From contig JANXUB010000192.1 of the NCBI GenBank assembly GCA_025352105.1, forward strand, positions 1 through 56,507: a stretch of DNA of 56,507 bases, in the 5' to 3' direction. How positions within the stretch are numbered: the first letter of the stretch is position 1; each line of letters begins with the position of its first letter. Position numbers and translations under genes: made by a program. Shown piece by piece: positions 8,619-17,382 of this stretch. Source of the DNA: Burkholderiales bacterium. GTDB lineage: Bacteria; Pseudomonadota; Gammaproteobacteria; Burkholderiales; Casimicrobiaceae. The notes beneath the pieces are model-generated. The model searched no databases. It had not been told where the DNA came from and saw only the letters and a program-made list of their open reading frames with translations.

Positions 8619-9788
8619 ATGACCACCAAGAAACCCGAAACGCTCCTGATCCATCCATCACGCGAAGTGCCTGCGGGCTTTCGCTCGTTAGTCACTAGCA
8701 CCGAGCGCGCATCGACCGTGTTGTTCGATAGCGTTGCGAAATGGAAGCAGCGCTCGGGGCTCGATGAGTCGACGTACGTCTACGGCACCGTCGGTACGCC
8801 GACCACGCGTGATCTGCAGAACCGCATTGCCGAATGGGAAGGTGGTTACAACTCGGTGCTTTTTCCGTCGGGGCTTGCGGCTGTTGCGTATGCGTTTTTG
8901 CCGTTCGTCGCGCCCGGTGATCACGTGCTGGTTCCGTCAAACGTGTACGAGCCGGTGAAGTCACTCGCTAGCGGGCTGCTCAAGCAAATGAACGTGGCCG
9001 TTGAATACTACGATCCAGCCATTGGCGCAGGTATTTCCGCGCAGATCAAGGCGAACACCAAACTCGTTTGGGTCGAAACACCGGGTTCGATCACGATGGA
9101 GTTGAGCGATCTTCCCGCCATCGCCGCAGCTGCCCACGCAGCAGGCGCGCTCGTCGCCATCGACAACACGTACAGCGCGGGCTGGTACCTGCGTGCGTTC
9201 GAGAAGGGCGCTGACATTTCGGTGCATGCGCTCACCAAATACCCGGCGGGCCACAGCGATCTGGTGATGGGATCGATCACGACTAAAGACGAAGCGACGT
9301 GGAAGCGCGTGAAGGAAATGGCGTTGCAAACGGGACAATGCGTTGCGCCGGATGACGTGTATCTTGTATTGCGCGGCCTGCCTACGATGCCCATGCGCAT
9401 CAAGCATGCGGAGCGCGTCGGGCTGAATTTAGCCAATTGGCTGAAGACACGCCCGGAGGTGAAAATCGTGCTGCATCCCGCGCTGCCGGACTGCCCCGGT
9501 CACGACATCTGGAAGCGCGATTTCACGGGGTCTACGGGTGTGTTTTCGTTCGTGCTTCAGGATCAGTTTGGCGCGGACGCTGCGGCGCGTTTTATCGACG
9601 CCCTTGAACTGTTCGGTATTGGCGCAAGCTGGGCCGGTATTGGTTCGCTGGCGCTGACCTATGATCTCGCGAAATCGCGAACGAATTGGCCGCATCAGGG
9701 CGCGCTGATTCGTTTGAACATCGGCCTTGAAGATGAGGGCGATTTGCGTGCCGATCTGGAGCAAGGATTCGCGACGCTTGCACTGTAG
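8619..9788 (+). CDS. metC: Cystathionine beta-lyase (PLP-dependent)
   Basis: A 389-residue Cys/Met-metabolism fold-type I PLP enzyme that cleaves cystathionine to homocysteine, pyruvate and ammonia. The PLP lysine is Lys207 in ALTKYPAGHSD, with Asp182 (IDNTYSAG) contacting the cofactor ring nitrogen and a YGTVGTPT N-terminal PLP-phosphate segment. It follows frmB by 21 bp. Its TAG stop (9786-9788) is the first three bases of a palindromic element. Cystathionine gamma-synthase/lyase relatives share this fold, but the sequence style matches the beta-lyase group. Confidence 0.9.
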   Translation: MTTKKPETLLIHPSREVPAGFRSLVTSTERASTVLFDSVAKWKQRSGLDESTYVYGTVGTPTTRDLQNRIAEWEGGYNSVLFPSGLAAVAYAFLPFVAPGDHVLVPSNVYEPVKSLASGLLKQMNVAVEYYDPAIGAGISAQIKANTKLVWVETPGSITMELSDLPAIAAAAHAAGALVAIDNTYSAGWYLRAFEKGADISVHALTKYPAGHSDLVMGSITTKDEATWKRVKEMALQTGQCVAPDDVYLVLRGLPTMPMRIKHAERVGLNLANWLKTRPEVKIVLHPALPDCPGHDIWKRDFTGSTGVFSFVLQDQFGADAAARFIDALELFGIGASWAGIGSLALTYDLAKSRTNWPHQGALIRLNIGLEDEGDLRADLEQGFATLAL

Positions 9789-9851
9789 GAGCGGCTCTGC
9801 CGCGACCACGCCAACCTGTAACAACCGTGGGTCGCGGCGGAGCCGCTCCTA
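9786..9851. repeat. REP-like palindrome, GGAGCGG family, at the metC 3' end
   Basis: Arms at 9786-9807 and 9830-9851 (TAGGAGCGGCTCTGCCGCGA type) pair with one mismatch. The left arm supplies the metC stop codon and the right arm ends just upstream of the glutathione peroxidase Shine-Dalgarno. The same arm type recurs at 10357, 16653 and 45694. Confidence 0.85.
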
Positions 9852-9868
9852 TAAAAAAGGAGAACACC

Positions 9869-10348
9869 ATGACCACCGCATTCGACTTCAAAGCCAAAGA
9901 CATCACCGGTAAGCAGCAAGACCTTGCGCAGTACAAAGGCAAGGCGTTGTTGATTGTGAATACCGCCAGCAAATGCGGTTTCACACCGCAGTACGAAGGC
10001 CTGCAAAAGCTCTATGACGAGTACCACGAGAAAGGCCTCGAAGTGCTGGGCTTTCCGTGCAATCAGTTTGGCGAACAAGAACCGGGCGACGCGGCTGAAA
10101 TCGCGAGCTTTTGCGACCTGAACTATGGGGTTAATTTCCCAATGTTCGCCAAGGTCGACGTGAATGGCGAGAACACTGCACCACTGTTCGAGCATTTAAA
10201 AAAGGCTGCGCCTGGCCTGCTTGGCAGCGAGGGCGTGAAGTGGAATTTCACCAAGTTTCTGGTGTCACCCGACGGCACGGTGAAGCGCTTTGCGCCTCAG
10301 GATGCGCCCGCGTCTTTGGCCAAGGACATTGAGAAAGCGCTCGGATAA
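9869..10348 (+). CDS. Glutathione peroxidase (Cys type)
   Basis: A 159-residue thioredoxin-fold peroxidase reducing hydroperoxides with glutathione or thioredoxin. The peroxidatic Cys36 is in NTASKCGFTPQY, followed by GFPCNQFGEQEPG (resolving-type Cys and catalytic Gln) and WNFTKFLV (Trp and Asn). Cysteine replaces selenocysteine, as usual in bacteria. AAAAAGGAG lies upstream of the ATG. The stop overlaps a possible start of the next gene (TAATG). Similar to BtuE/GpxA proteins; cytoplasmic, with no signal peptide. Confidence 0.95.
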   Translation: MTTAFDFKAKDITGKQQDLAQYKGKALLIVNTASKCGFTPQYEGLQKLYDEYHEKGLEVLGFPCNQFGEQEPGDAAEIASFCDLNYGVNFPMFAKVDVNGENTAPLFEHLKKAAPGLLGSEGVKWNFTKFLVSPDGTVKRFAPQDAPASLAKDIEKALG

Positions 10349-12219
10349 TGTTGCTCTGTGGGAGCGGTTTCACCGCGAAGGGCGTTGCGTTAGCCGCCCT
10401 TCTTTCGCGGTGGAACCGCTCCCACATGTCCCTCGTCTCGCTGGTAGTCGGCTCGGCGTTGGGCGGTGCGTTTGCAGCCCCTGCGCACGCCGTAAAGACG
10501 CTTAATCTCGCGATCAATGCTGCCGAATCGACGTTTGACCCGGCGGCGAGCGACGACATTCCATCGAGCGATCTCATCGTGATGATGATCGAGCCGCCGT
10601 TGCAGTACGACTACTTTGCGCGGCCCGTCGCGGTAACCTCGCGCACGTCTGAGTTAATCGAATCCTCCCCCGACGGCAAGGCTTATACGCTACGCGTGAA
10701 GCCGGGTATTTTCTTCACGCCTGACGCTGCGTTCAACGGCAAGCCGCGTGAACTAGTCGCGGCTGACTACGTGTATTCGTTTAAGCGCCTTCTGGATCCG
10801 AAGGTCGCCTCACCGTACTACTACCTGTTCGAAAACAAGCTCCTCGGTGCAGAAGTCGCGCGCAAGGACGCAGAAAAAAACGGGCGCTTCGATTACGACG
10901 CGGAGATCGCCGGATTGCGCGCGCTTGATCGCTACACCTTTCGCGTCGAACTCACCAAACCGGCTTTCGAGTTCGTCTACAACTTCACCACCACGTCTTT
11001 CGCGGCGGTTGCGCGTGAGGTCGTCGAGAAATATCGCGATGAACGAAATCGCGTGCGCGAGCACCCGGTGGGCACTGGCCCGTACATGCTCGGTCAGTGG
11101 CAGCGCTCAGCAAAGATTGAGCTGATTCGCAATCCCGGCTATCGCGAAGACTTCGTACCGACGCCAACAACGGACGATGACAAACAACTGGCGCAATCCA
11201 CTGCGGGCAAGCGCGCGCCGTTGATTGACCGAATCGTTGTGACCGTGCTGGAGGAGAGCCTGCCGCGTGTGCTGGCGTTTCAAAACGGTGAGCTTGACCG
11301 GCTGGATGTGCCGCGCGATCTTGGTGATCGATTGTTCGAAAAAAATGCTCTGAAACCTGAATTCAAAGCTAGCGGCATTCGCCATCAGCGCGCGCTCGAA
11401 CCGCTCCTGGGTTTCAATTACTTCAACATGGACGACCCAGTGGTTGGCGGCTATTCTCTTGAGAAAAACGCCTTGCGCCGCGCCATTTTGCTGGGCTACG
11501 ACATGGATCGCGAAATCGCGGCCGTGTTCAAGGGCCAGGCTGAGCTCGCGCAGCAACTCGTGCCGCCGGGATTGTCGGGGCATGACCCAAAGCTCAAGCT
11601 GCGTCCGCCGTACGATCCTGCGCTAGCAAGGGCGTTGCTGGATCGGTTTGGCTACAAGGACTGTGACGGCGACGGTTTCCGCGAAGCACCGGGTTGCAAA
11701 CCGCTCAAAATCACACGCAGCAGCACGGCCGATGGCAAAGGACGATTGCAGGAAGAAATCTGGAAAAAGAGCATGGACGCGATTGGTATTCGCGTTGAAT
11801 TTTTCAGCCAGAAATGGCCCGATCTGATCGAAATGTCGCGCACCGGAAAGCTCCAGATGTGGGGGTGGAGCTGGATCGCTGGCGGGCCGGGTGGGGATGG
11901 CTTTGTGAGCCTGCTTGTGTCGCGCAATATCAACGCGATCAACGACATGAAATTCAATCGGCCGGAATATGACCGACTGTATGACGAAAGCACCACGCAG
12001 CCGCCGGGGCCAGGGCGGGACCGCATCTATCGCGCGCTATCGGAGCTGGCAGCGGCCAACAGCGTGCTCGACTTCGGCATTCACACCTACATGAACGACC
12101 TTTCGCAGCCATGGCTTCTCGGCTACAAGCGACACCCTTTCTGGCGCACGCCGTGGAAATACGTCGACATCGACGAGAACGTGCGTAACGCCGCTACAAA
12201 GGGCAAAGTTTCGCGATAA
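10348..12219 (+). CDS. Oligopeptide-type ABC substrate-binding protein (SBP_bac_5), copy 1, with repeat-encoded N-terminus
   Basis: A cluster C solute-binding protein of 623 residues if started at 10348, or 597 if started at ATG 10426. Family features are the N-terminal TLNLAINAAESTFDPAASDD, the GTGPYMLGQW segment and a C-terminal PWLLGYKRHPFWRTPWKYVD. The first 26 codons are almost wholly a palindromic element (10357-10426). The ATG at 10426 gives a hydrophobic signal peptide ending APAHA but no basic residues; the repeat-encoded part supplies Arg residues and a start coupled to the preceding stop. Neither start has a good Shine-Dalgarno. It is paralogous to the next gene. No permease or ATPase is nearby. 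Confidence 0.85.
   Translation: MLLCGSGFTAKGVALAALLSRWNRSHMSLVSLVVGSALGGAFAAPAHAVKTLNLAINAAESTFDPAASDDIPSSDLIVMMIEPPLQYDYFARPVAVTSRTSELIESSPDGKAYTLRVKPGIFFTPDAAFNGKPRELVAADYVYSFKRLLDPKVASPYYYLFENKLLGAEVARKDAEKNGRFDYDAEIAGLRALDRYTFRVELTKPAFEFVYNFTTTSFAAVAREVVEKYRDERNRVREHPVGTGPYMLGQWQRSAKIELIRNPGYREDFVPTPTTDDDKQLAQSTAGKRAPLIDRIVVTVLEESLPRVLAFQNGELDRLDVPRDLGDRLFEKNALKPEFKASGIRHQRALEPLLGFNYFNMDDPVVGGYSLEKNALRRAILLGYDMDREIAAVFKGQAELAQQLVPPGLSGHDPKLKLRPPYDPALARALLDRFGYKDCDGDGFREAPGCKPLKITRSSTADGKGRLQEEIWKKSMDAIGIRVEFFSQKWPDLIEMSRTGKLQMWGWSWIAGGPGGDGFVSLLVSRNINAINDMKFNRPEYDRLYDESTTQPPGPGRDRIYRALSELAAANSVLDFGIHTYMNDLSQPWLLGYKRHPFWRTPWKYVDIDENVRNAATKGKVSR
10357..10426. repeat. REP-like palindrome at the 5' end of a binding-protein gene
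   Basis: Arms at 10357-10379 and 10404-10426 (TGTGGGAGCGGTTTCACCGCGAA type) pair with one mismatch. The element is open in the reading frame of the downstream gene, and its last base is the A of the candidate ATG at 10426. Confidence 0.85.
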
Positions 12220-12250
12220 TCAACGCTTCAATTTTTCTGGACGCGGCTGT

Positions 12251-14029
12251 ATGAAGCGAATCCTCTTTCTGTGCCTGACCGCTCTGGCGCTTTCGCTGCC
12301 TGCGCTGGCAACCGACATGAACAAAACCGTACGCGTCGCCTTTCAGGTCGACGTGACCGGCTTTGACCCTTCCGCTGTCAGCGATCTTTATTCCGGCCAC
12401 ATCAACAACGCCATTTTTGGTAATTTGTGGGAGCAGGATTATTACGTGCGCCCGGTTCGCTATCGTCCGTTTCTAGCCGAAAGCATGCCGGAGATTTCGA
12501 ACGATGGCCTGACCTGGTTGGTTCGTCTGCGCAAGGGGCTCTACTACTCGGACGATCCAGTTTTCAAGGGCAAAAAACGCGAGGCAACGGCAGAGGACCT
12601 GATCTATTCGTGGAAGCGCATGCTTGACCCGAAAATCATTTCGCCCAAAGCGTGGGAAATCAACGGCAAATTCATCGGCACCGACGCCCTGGTGGAAGAG
12701 GCAAAGGCGAGCGGCAAGTTCGACTATGACAAACCGATTGAGGGGCTTAAGGCGATTGATCGCTACACCGTGCAGATGAAGCTGGTTAAGCCCGCCTATA
12801 CGCTTGTGGATTTAATGCAGCAATACAACTGGGTACCCATGGCGCGTGAAGTCGTGGAGGCATACCGGGACGTGCAGGGACGTGTTCAGGGAAATCCGGT
12901 GGGCGTTGGCCCGTACGTGATCAAGCAGTGGAGCAAGGGCAGCAAGATTGTGCTGACGCGCAATCCGAATTTCAACATCGGCACATTCCCGACAGAGGGT
13001 GAAGCAGCAGACGCCGAGACGCTTGCGAAGTACAAGGGACAGTCGCTGCCGATCGTCGGCAACATTGAAGTCAGCATCATAGAGGAGGCGAATCCGAGAC
13101 TGCTGAGCTTCAAGTCGGGTTTACTTGACTATGAGTTTGTCGGACAGGATTTAATCGGCAACGTGGTGCAAAACGGAAAACTCGTGGCCGAGTACGCCGA
13201 TAAAGGCGTTCGTCACCAGCGGGCGATTGAATCAGCGATTGCGTACGACTACTTCAACATGCTGGATCCAGTGGTCGGTGGCTATACGCCCGATCGCATC
13301 GCGCTGCGCCGTGCCATCATCATGTCGTACCCGACCGAGCAGTCGCTGAAAACGGTGTGGCGCAACCAGGCCGTCGCGGCCAACCAGATCATTCCGCCGA
13401 CGCAAACTGGTCACGCGCCGAATCGCCCGAATCTGGGAGCATACGATGTGCAGCTGGCAAATGCGCTGCTTGACCACTATGGCTACAAGGACGCGAACGG
13501 CGACGGTTGGCGCGACACGCCCGATGGCAAGCCGCTGGTGATCACACGTTCGTCAACGCCGCGCGCCATTGATCGCGAGCAGGATGAGCTGTGGAAGAAG
13601 GCCTTTGATTCGCTGAAAATCAAGCTCGAATTCAACAATCAAAAGTGGCCTGACCTGATCAAGCAGGCGCGAGCCAAGCAGTTGCAGTTCTGGAATCTCG
13701 GCTGGATTTCTGACGGCACCGATGGTGACTCGTTTGTCGGTCTGCTCTATAGTAAAAACAGTGGCCAATCCAACTTCGCAAACTTCAATGTGAAGCTCTA
13801 CGACGAGCTCTACGAAAAGGCGCAAACCTTGCCGCTAGGGCCGCAGCGCTGGGCGCTGTATCGAACCATGAACGAAATTGCAACAGTAAATTCCGCTTGG
13901 TACCCCGGTGTTTTTCGCTACCAGAACGTGCTGACGCAACCGTGGTTGCTGAACTATAAACGCAACCCGTACCGCCAACATTTTTGGCATCTGATGGACA
14001 TTGACGAGACGAAGCGTCCGAAGCTTTGA
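12251..14029 (+). CDS. Oligopeptide-type ABC substrate-binding protein (SBP_bac_5), copy 2
   Basis: A 592-residue periplasmic binding protein with a standard signal peptide (MKRILFLCLTALALSLPALA). It shares its whole architecture with the upstream gene: GVGPYVIKQW, the QRAIESAIAYDYFNM segment, GYKDANGDGWRDTPDGKPL and PWLLNYKRNPYRQHFWHLMDID. It lies 31 bp after copy 1, so the two are a tandem duplication that has diverged. It may serve a peptide transporter encoded elsewhere. The ligand cannot be read from sequence. Confidence 0.9.
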   Translation: MKRILFLCLTALALSLPALATDMNKTVRVAFQVDVTGFDPSAVSDLYSGHINNAIFGNLWEQDYYVRPVRYRPFLAESMPEISNDGLTWLVRLRKGLYYSDDPVFKGKKREATAEDLIYSWKRMLDPKIISPKAWEINGKFIGTDALVEEAKASGKFDYDKPIEGLKAIDRYTVQMKLVKPAYTLVDLMQQYNWVPMAREVVEAYRDVQGRVQGNPVGVGPYVIKQWSKGSKIVLTRNPNFNIGTFPTEGEAADAETLAKYKGQSLPIVGNIEVSIIEEANPRLLSFKSGLLDYEFVGQDLIGNVVQNGKLVAEYADKGVRHQRAIESAIAYDYFNMLDPVVGGYTPDRIALRRAIIMSYPTEQSLKTVWRNQAVAANQIIPPTQTGHAPNRPNLGAYDVQLANALLDHYGYKDANGDGWRDTPDGKPLVITRSSTPRAIDREQDELWKKAFDSLKIKLEFNNQKWPDLIKQARAKQLQFWNLGWISDGTDGDSFVGLLYSKNSGQSNFANFNVKLYDELYEKAQTLPLGPQRWALYRTMNEIATVNSAWYPGVFRYQNVLTQPWLLNYKRNPYRQHFWHLMDIDETKRPKL

Positions 14030-14135
14030 GCGCGGCTACGCAGCGCGCGCACGGCCCACCTTGTAGGCCCCGCGTAGCGCTGAAATAAATGTAGCGTCGC
14101 TATTGGGGTACGAGACGGGCGGTGCCCGTCCTACG
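14030..14135. repeat. Palindromic segments after the binding-protein pair
   Basis: CTACGC and GCGTAG arms face each other (about 14036-14080), followed by a hairpin GACGGGC-GGT-GCCCGTC (14114-14130). Neither is followed by a clear T run, so they look more like REP sequences than a rho-independent terminator. Confidence 0.5.
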
Positions 14136-14160
14136 AGCCGAGTCGCCGATACGTCTTTTC

Positions 14161-14267
14161 GCTGAAACCCATTCTGCGCAGGGGCTAGCTGATGAATTGC
14201 GTCAAAGTCGACTTAACGCACTTTAGGCAATTAGGCCCAATGCAGCCGCGCTTTTACTAAAAAGCTG
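14161..14267 (+). repeat. 107-bp structured intergenic repeat, copy 2
   Basis: Starts GCTGAAA and ends with a hairpin and AAAAAGCTG. GGGGCTA is at 14181, GTCGAC at 14207-14212, and TTAGGCCCAATGCAGC at 14231-14246. Internal stems TGCGT/ACGCA and AATTGC/GCAATT can form. It lies between two convergent genes and is closest to copy 6 at 51477. Confidence 0.8.
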
Positions 14268-14303
14268 AACCCGTGCAGAATATCCGAGCACGTGTTCTCC
14301 CAC

Positions 14304-15332
14304 TCAACGCGGCAGCGAATTCACTTCCTTCTCCCAACGCTCCAAAATGCGTTTGCGCTCAGTCGACGCGCCGTATTTCTTGAAGTCGTAGTTGATGAGT
14401 TTCACGCCTTCCATCGTCGGAATTTTTGCGTCTTGCTTGAACGTTTTGTTCGCGGGATTTTGTAGCGAGTTTGCCTTCGCGCCGATGCCCTGACCGACGG
14501 GGCCCATGAGCCAGTCGTAATATTTTTTGGCGTTGTCAGCGTTCCTCGCGCCCTTGATGAGCGCGATGCCGCCGAGTTCGTAGGCGGTGCCTTCACACGG
14601 CGCGACGGACTTGACTGACTTGAATCCCGCCTGACGCTCTTCCTCAAATCCAAACAGGAACGAGATGCCAATGCCCGCTTCGCCACGCGCCACGTTTTTG
14701 GCCTGCGCTTGTGAGCTTTTGGTGTAGCTCGTGATGTTTTTGTGCAGCTTTTTCATGTACTCAAACGCCGCGTCTTCGCCCATCAACTGGATGAGTCCTG
14801 CGACGATGGTGTACGCGCCGCCGGACGAGCCGGGATGCGCCATTTCGATCTCACCCTTGTACTTGGGATCGGTGAGATCAGCCCAGCATTTCGGCGCGGC
14901 GAGCTTCTTTTTTGCGAGCGTTTCTTCGTTCCAGCCCATGCCGATAAAGCTTGTGTAGAACGCGCCAACCGTGTTGCCGCTCATGTCGTACTGGCGCACG
15001 CTCCAGTCGTACAAATCCTTGGTGTAGGCGGGACGATAGGTGTCGAGTAATTTCTCCTCCGCCGCCGCGAGGAAGGGGTCACCCGTGCCGCCCCACCAGA
15101 TGTCGGTTTTCGGGTTGGCTGCTTCTGCCTTCAGGCGCACCAGCGCTTCGCCCGTGCCCAGGTGCGTTTGCACGACCTTGATGCCGGTCGATTTGGTGAA
15201 TTCGGTCGCCGCCAGCTCGCACCAAGACTGATTGGTAGAGCAGAAGGCGTTCACTTGTTGAGCGAACGTGGGCGCGGCGAGCATGCCAGCAGCGATGGCG
15301 ACAGCGCTAAGTTTGAGCAGGGTTTTGTTCAT
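14304..15332 (-). CDS. Fe3+-type ABC substrate-binding protein, copy 1
   Basis: A 342-residue periplasmic protein of the FbpA/AfuA (iron/thiamine/putrescine-type) class. The signal peptide ends at APTFA. Family segments are GTGEALVRLKAEAANPKTDIWWGGTGDP, MGWNEETLAKK and the C-terminal LINYDFKKYG. Two cysteines in FCSTNQSWCE are shared with the neighbouring paralogue and could form a disulphide. The ATG at 15332 with AAAGGT upstream gives the signal peptide; the longer frame to 15389 is not used. No permease or ATPase is close by, so the substrate remains open. Confidence 0.88.
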   Translation of the reverse strand: MNKTLLKLSAVAIAAGMLAAPTFAQQVNAFCSTNQSWCELAATEFTKSTGIKVVQTHLGTGEALVRLKAEAANPKTDIWWGGTGDPFLAAAEEKLLDTYRPAYTKDLYDWSVRQYDMSGNTVGAFYTSFIGMGWNEETLAKKKLAAPKCWADLTDPKYKGEIEMAHPGSSGGAYTIVAGLIQLMGEDAAFEYMKKLHKNITSYTKSSQAQAKNVARGEAGIGISFLFGFEEERQAGFKSVKSVAPCEGTAYELGGIALIKGARNADNAKKYYDWLMGPVGQGIGAKANSLQNPANKTFKQDAKIPTMEGVKLINYDFKKYGASTERKRILERWEKEVNSLPR

Positions 15333-15464
15333 GAGTGACCTTTGGAGCTTGGGTGGTGCCGTAAAAATTCTGTGGGACGAAAAGAGCAATATTCAAGGAT
15401 AGCGAAAAGCACGCCAGAGCGTGGTGAACAAGGGCTTTTCTTCAGGCAACGACGTTTGGATTTC

Positions 15465-15533
15465 CCGTTCGGGCTGAGCTCGTCGAAGCCTGATGGCATG
15501 CCACCCACCCTTCGACAAGCTCAGGGCGAACGG
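15465..15533. repeat. REP-like palindrome, TTCGACAAGCTCAGG family
   Basis: Arms at 15465-15488 and 15510-15533 (CCGTTCGGGCTGAGCTCGTC type) pair with a few mismatches around a 21-bp loop. This palindrome type is widespread in proteobacterial genomes. It lies between the two Fe3+-type binding-protein genes. Confidence 0.85.
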
Positions 15534-15572
15534 TTTTCAACACGCTGCGTTCGTGTTTGGGGTCGTTCGACA

Positions 15573-16577
15573 TTAGCGCGGCGCGCTTTTCACTTCGCGA
15601 TCCCACTTTTCGATGAGGTGTTTGCGTTCGGCGCTGGAACCATATTTGACGAAATCGTAGTTGATGAGCTTGGCCTTTTCGAGCGCTTTGACGCGCTCCG
15701 GTGCGTACGCCGTTTTGTTCGATGGAATGGCGATTACTTTGGTTTGATCGCGAATGGTTTGCGCCTCAGCGGTGAGCGCCCAGTCATAGAACTTTTTCGC
15801 GTCATCCAGATTGCGTGCGCCTTTGACGATACTCATCGCGCCGACGCTGTAGCCCGTGCCTTCGCACGGCAGGACGATTTCAACCGGGGCGTTGACGTAC
15901 TGTTCGGGAATGAATTCATCGAGGAAAGTGACGCCAATCATCGATTCACCGCGTGAAACGCTTTGCCGCTGCGCAGTGCCGCTGGTGGTGTATCGGTTGA
16001 CGTTTTTGTTCAGCGCTCGCAGGTAGTCGAATGCTTTGTCCTCGCCCATCATCTGTACGAGGGTTGCGAGGATCGTGTAGGCCGTGCCGCTGGTGGCGGG
16101 GTTCGAGGTTTCGACATCGCCTTTGAATTCTGGCTTGACCAGATCGCTCCAGCACGCGGGCGCGGTGAGCTTCTTCTTTGCCAGCAAATCGCGGTTGTAC
16201 CCAAAGCCCAGCGTGATGCGATAAATGCCCGCGACCTGATTGCCGCTTTTCTCCAGCAGATCGGCCGACCACGCGTACTGATCTTTCATGTTGGTGCTCA
16301 CGTAGGGCTGCAACAAGCCCTCGTTCGCCGCCTGCAAATGCGGATCATGTGTGCCGCCGTACCAAACATCCGTCTTGGGATTTGCAGCTTCTGCCTTGAG
16401 TTGCGCAAACACTTCGCCCGTCGCTTTGCGCGCCAGATTGACCTTGATTCCCGTCTGCACCGAGAACTCGCGCGCCTTGCTCTCGCACCAATCGGCCTCG
16501 GACGAGCACAGGATGTTGAGATCGGCACGCGCGGCGGTGCAGAGCAACAGAAAAGTGGCGGCGATGAGTCGTTTCAA
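15573..16577 (-). CDS. Fe3+-type ABC substrate-binding protein, copy 2
   Basis: A 334-residue paralogue of the previous gene: CSSEADWCE, LKAEAANPKTDVWYGGTHDP, FGYNRDLLAKKK, SNPATSGTAYTILATL and LINYDFVKYG. The start is TTG at 16577, which has GGAG about 7 bases upstream and yields the signal peptide MKRLIAATFLLLCTAARA. An in-frame TTG at 16610 would add 11 residues without improving it. The two copies are tandem on the minus strand, separated by about 240 bp containing a palindromic repeat. No transporter membrane parts are nearby. Confidence 0.88.
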   Translation of the reverse strand: MKRLIAATFLLLCTAARADLNILCSSEADWCESKAREFSVQTGIKVNLARKATGEVFAQLKAEAANPKTDVWYGGTHDPHLQAANEGLLQPYVSTNMKDQYAWSADLLEKSGNQVAGIYRITLGFGYNRDLLAKKKLTAPACWSDLVKPEFKGDVETSNPATSGTAYTILATLVQMMGEDKAFDYLRALNKNVNRYTTSGTAQRQSVSRGESMIGVTFLDEFIPEQYVNAPVEIVLPCEGTGYSVGAMSIVKGARNLDDAKKFYDWALTAEAQTIRDQTKVIAIPSNKTAYAPERVKALEKAKLINYDFVKYGSSAERKHLIEKWDREVKSAPR

Positions 16578-16652
16578 CGGAGCTCCGGTTCGGCGTGAAG
16601 GGTGGCGCAAAGCATAACGCGAGCGCTTAACGCCCCGATGACAAACGGAATG

Positions 16653-16715
16653 TTGGAGCGGCTCTGCCGCGACACGGTTGCGTTATCGAAGCAGGTCGCG
16701 GCACAGCCGCTCCTA
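16653..16715. repeat. REP-like palindrome, GGAGCGG family, at the VOC gene 3' end
   Basis: Arms at 16653-16673 and 16695-16715 (TGGAGCGGCTCTGCCGCGAC type) pair with few mismatches. The element ends 5 bp from the stop codon of the VOC gene (minus strand), the same gene-end placement as at metC. Confidence 0.85.
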
Positions 16716-16719
16716 CAGG

Positions 16720-17382
16720 TCAATCCAGAACAACGCTACCGAACGGCGTTCGTAACATCGCCACCAGATGCGTGGCGGTGCTCTGCCCGATCTGTACGTG
16801 CGGATCGGCAAAACGCAACGCCTCAAGCGTGCCCGTGAGTCGCTCCAGTTCGGGTGCGCCGAGCATGAGCGAGGTGAGCGCGAGACCGCTGTCCGGCAGG
16901 CGCTCGCACGGATGCACCGGCGAATCCCATTGAATGAGATGTGGCAATACGCCGCCACCGATTCGCGCGCCGTCCGGCGTAAACGCAAAGCGCCAGCGAA
17001 AATCGGCGCGCGTCGCGGGGCGCACAATTTTTGCGCTGTAGTCGGGCAACGCCGCCAATTGCTCGATGGCGTCGTCCGCGCCACTGGCACGCGCAACCCA
17101 CGCAACGAGGCGCGGGCCATGCGCGATGTGGCTTCGCACTTCGTCTGTGTCAAGCCCGAACCAGCGCGGAAAATTCGGCGCGCCTGCGTCGGGATCAATC
17201 GCGATGATTTCGAGATAGCGGTTGCCGTCTAGTTTGAGCAGCGTGTTGTGCGTGGCAAGACCGTCATGTTTGCCGCCGCCGACGGGGTCAACGCCCAGCG
17301 TCTCGGTTGCCCACGCGCGACCCTCATCGAGCGTTTTCGCCGCGACCACGATGTGATCAAGTTCGGTGAAGATTGCGTTCAT
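16720..17382 (-). CDS. VOC-superfamily glyoxalase-like protein
   Basis: A 220-residue vicinal-oxygen-chelate fold protein of the Glyoxalase_3-like group. The N-terminal module reads [27 protein letters not shown], the middle has [19 protein letters not shown], and a second half carries the LPHLIQWD segment. His10 and Glu58-like positions could bind metal, but no specific reaction can be assigned. Its ATG overlaps the dtd stop (ATGA at 17379-17382), so it is translated with dtd. Confidence 0.75.
   Translation of the reverse strand: MNAIFTELDHIVVAAKTLDEGRAWATETLGVDPVGGGKHDGLATHNTLLKLDGNRYLEIIAIDPDAGAPNFPRWFGLDTDEVRSHIAHGPRLVAWVARASGADDAIEQLAALPDYSAKIVRPATRADFRWRFAFTPDGARIGGGVLPHLIQWDSPVHPCERLPDSGLALTSLMLGAPELERLTGTLEALRFADPHVQIGQSTATHLVAMLRTPFGSVVLD

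Noticed and set aside
9786-9851. The GGAGCGG palindromes as simple rho-independent terminators
   Set aside because: Arms are long and interrupted by loops of 15-24 bp without a following T run, and two copies lie inside coding sequence.
14161-14267. 107-bp units as integron attC sites
   Set aside because: There is no pair of GTTRRRY/RYYYAAC core sites at the ends, the units do not bracket cassettes, and they occur in both orientations between housekeeping genes.
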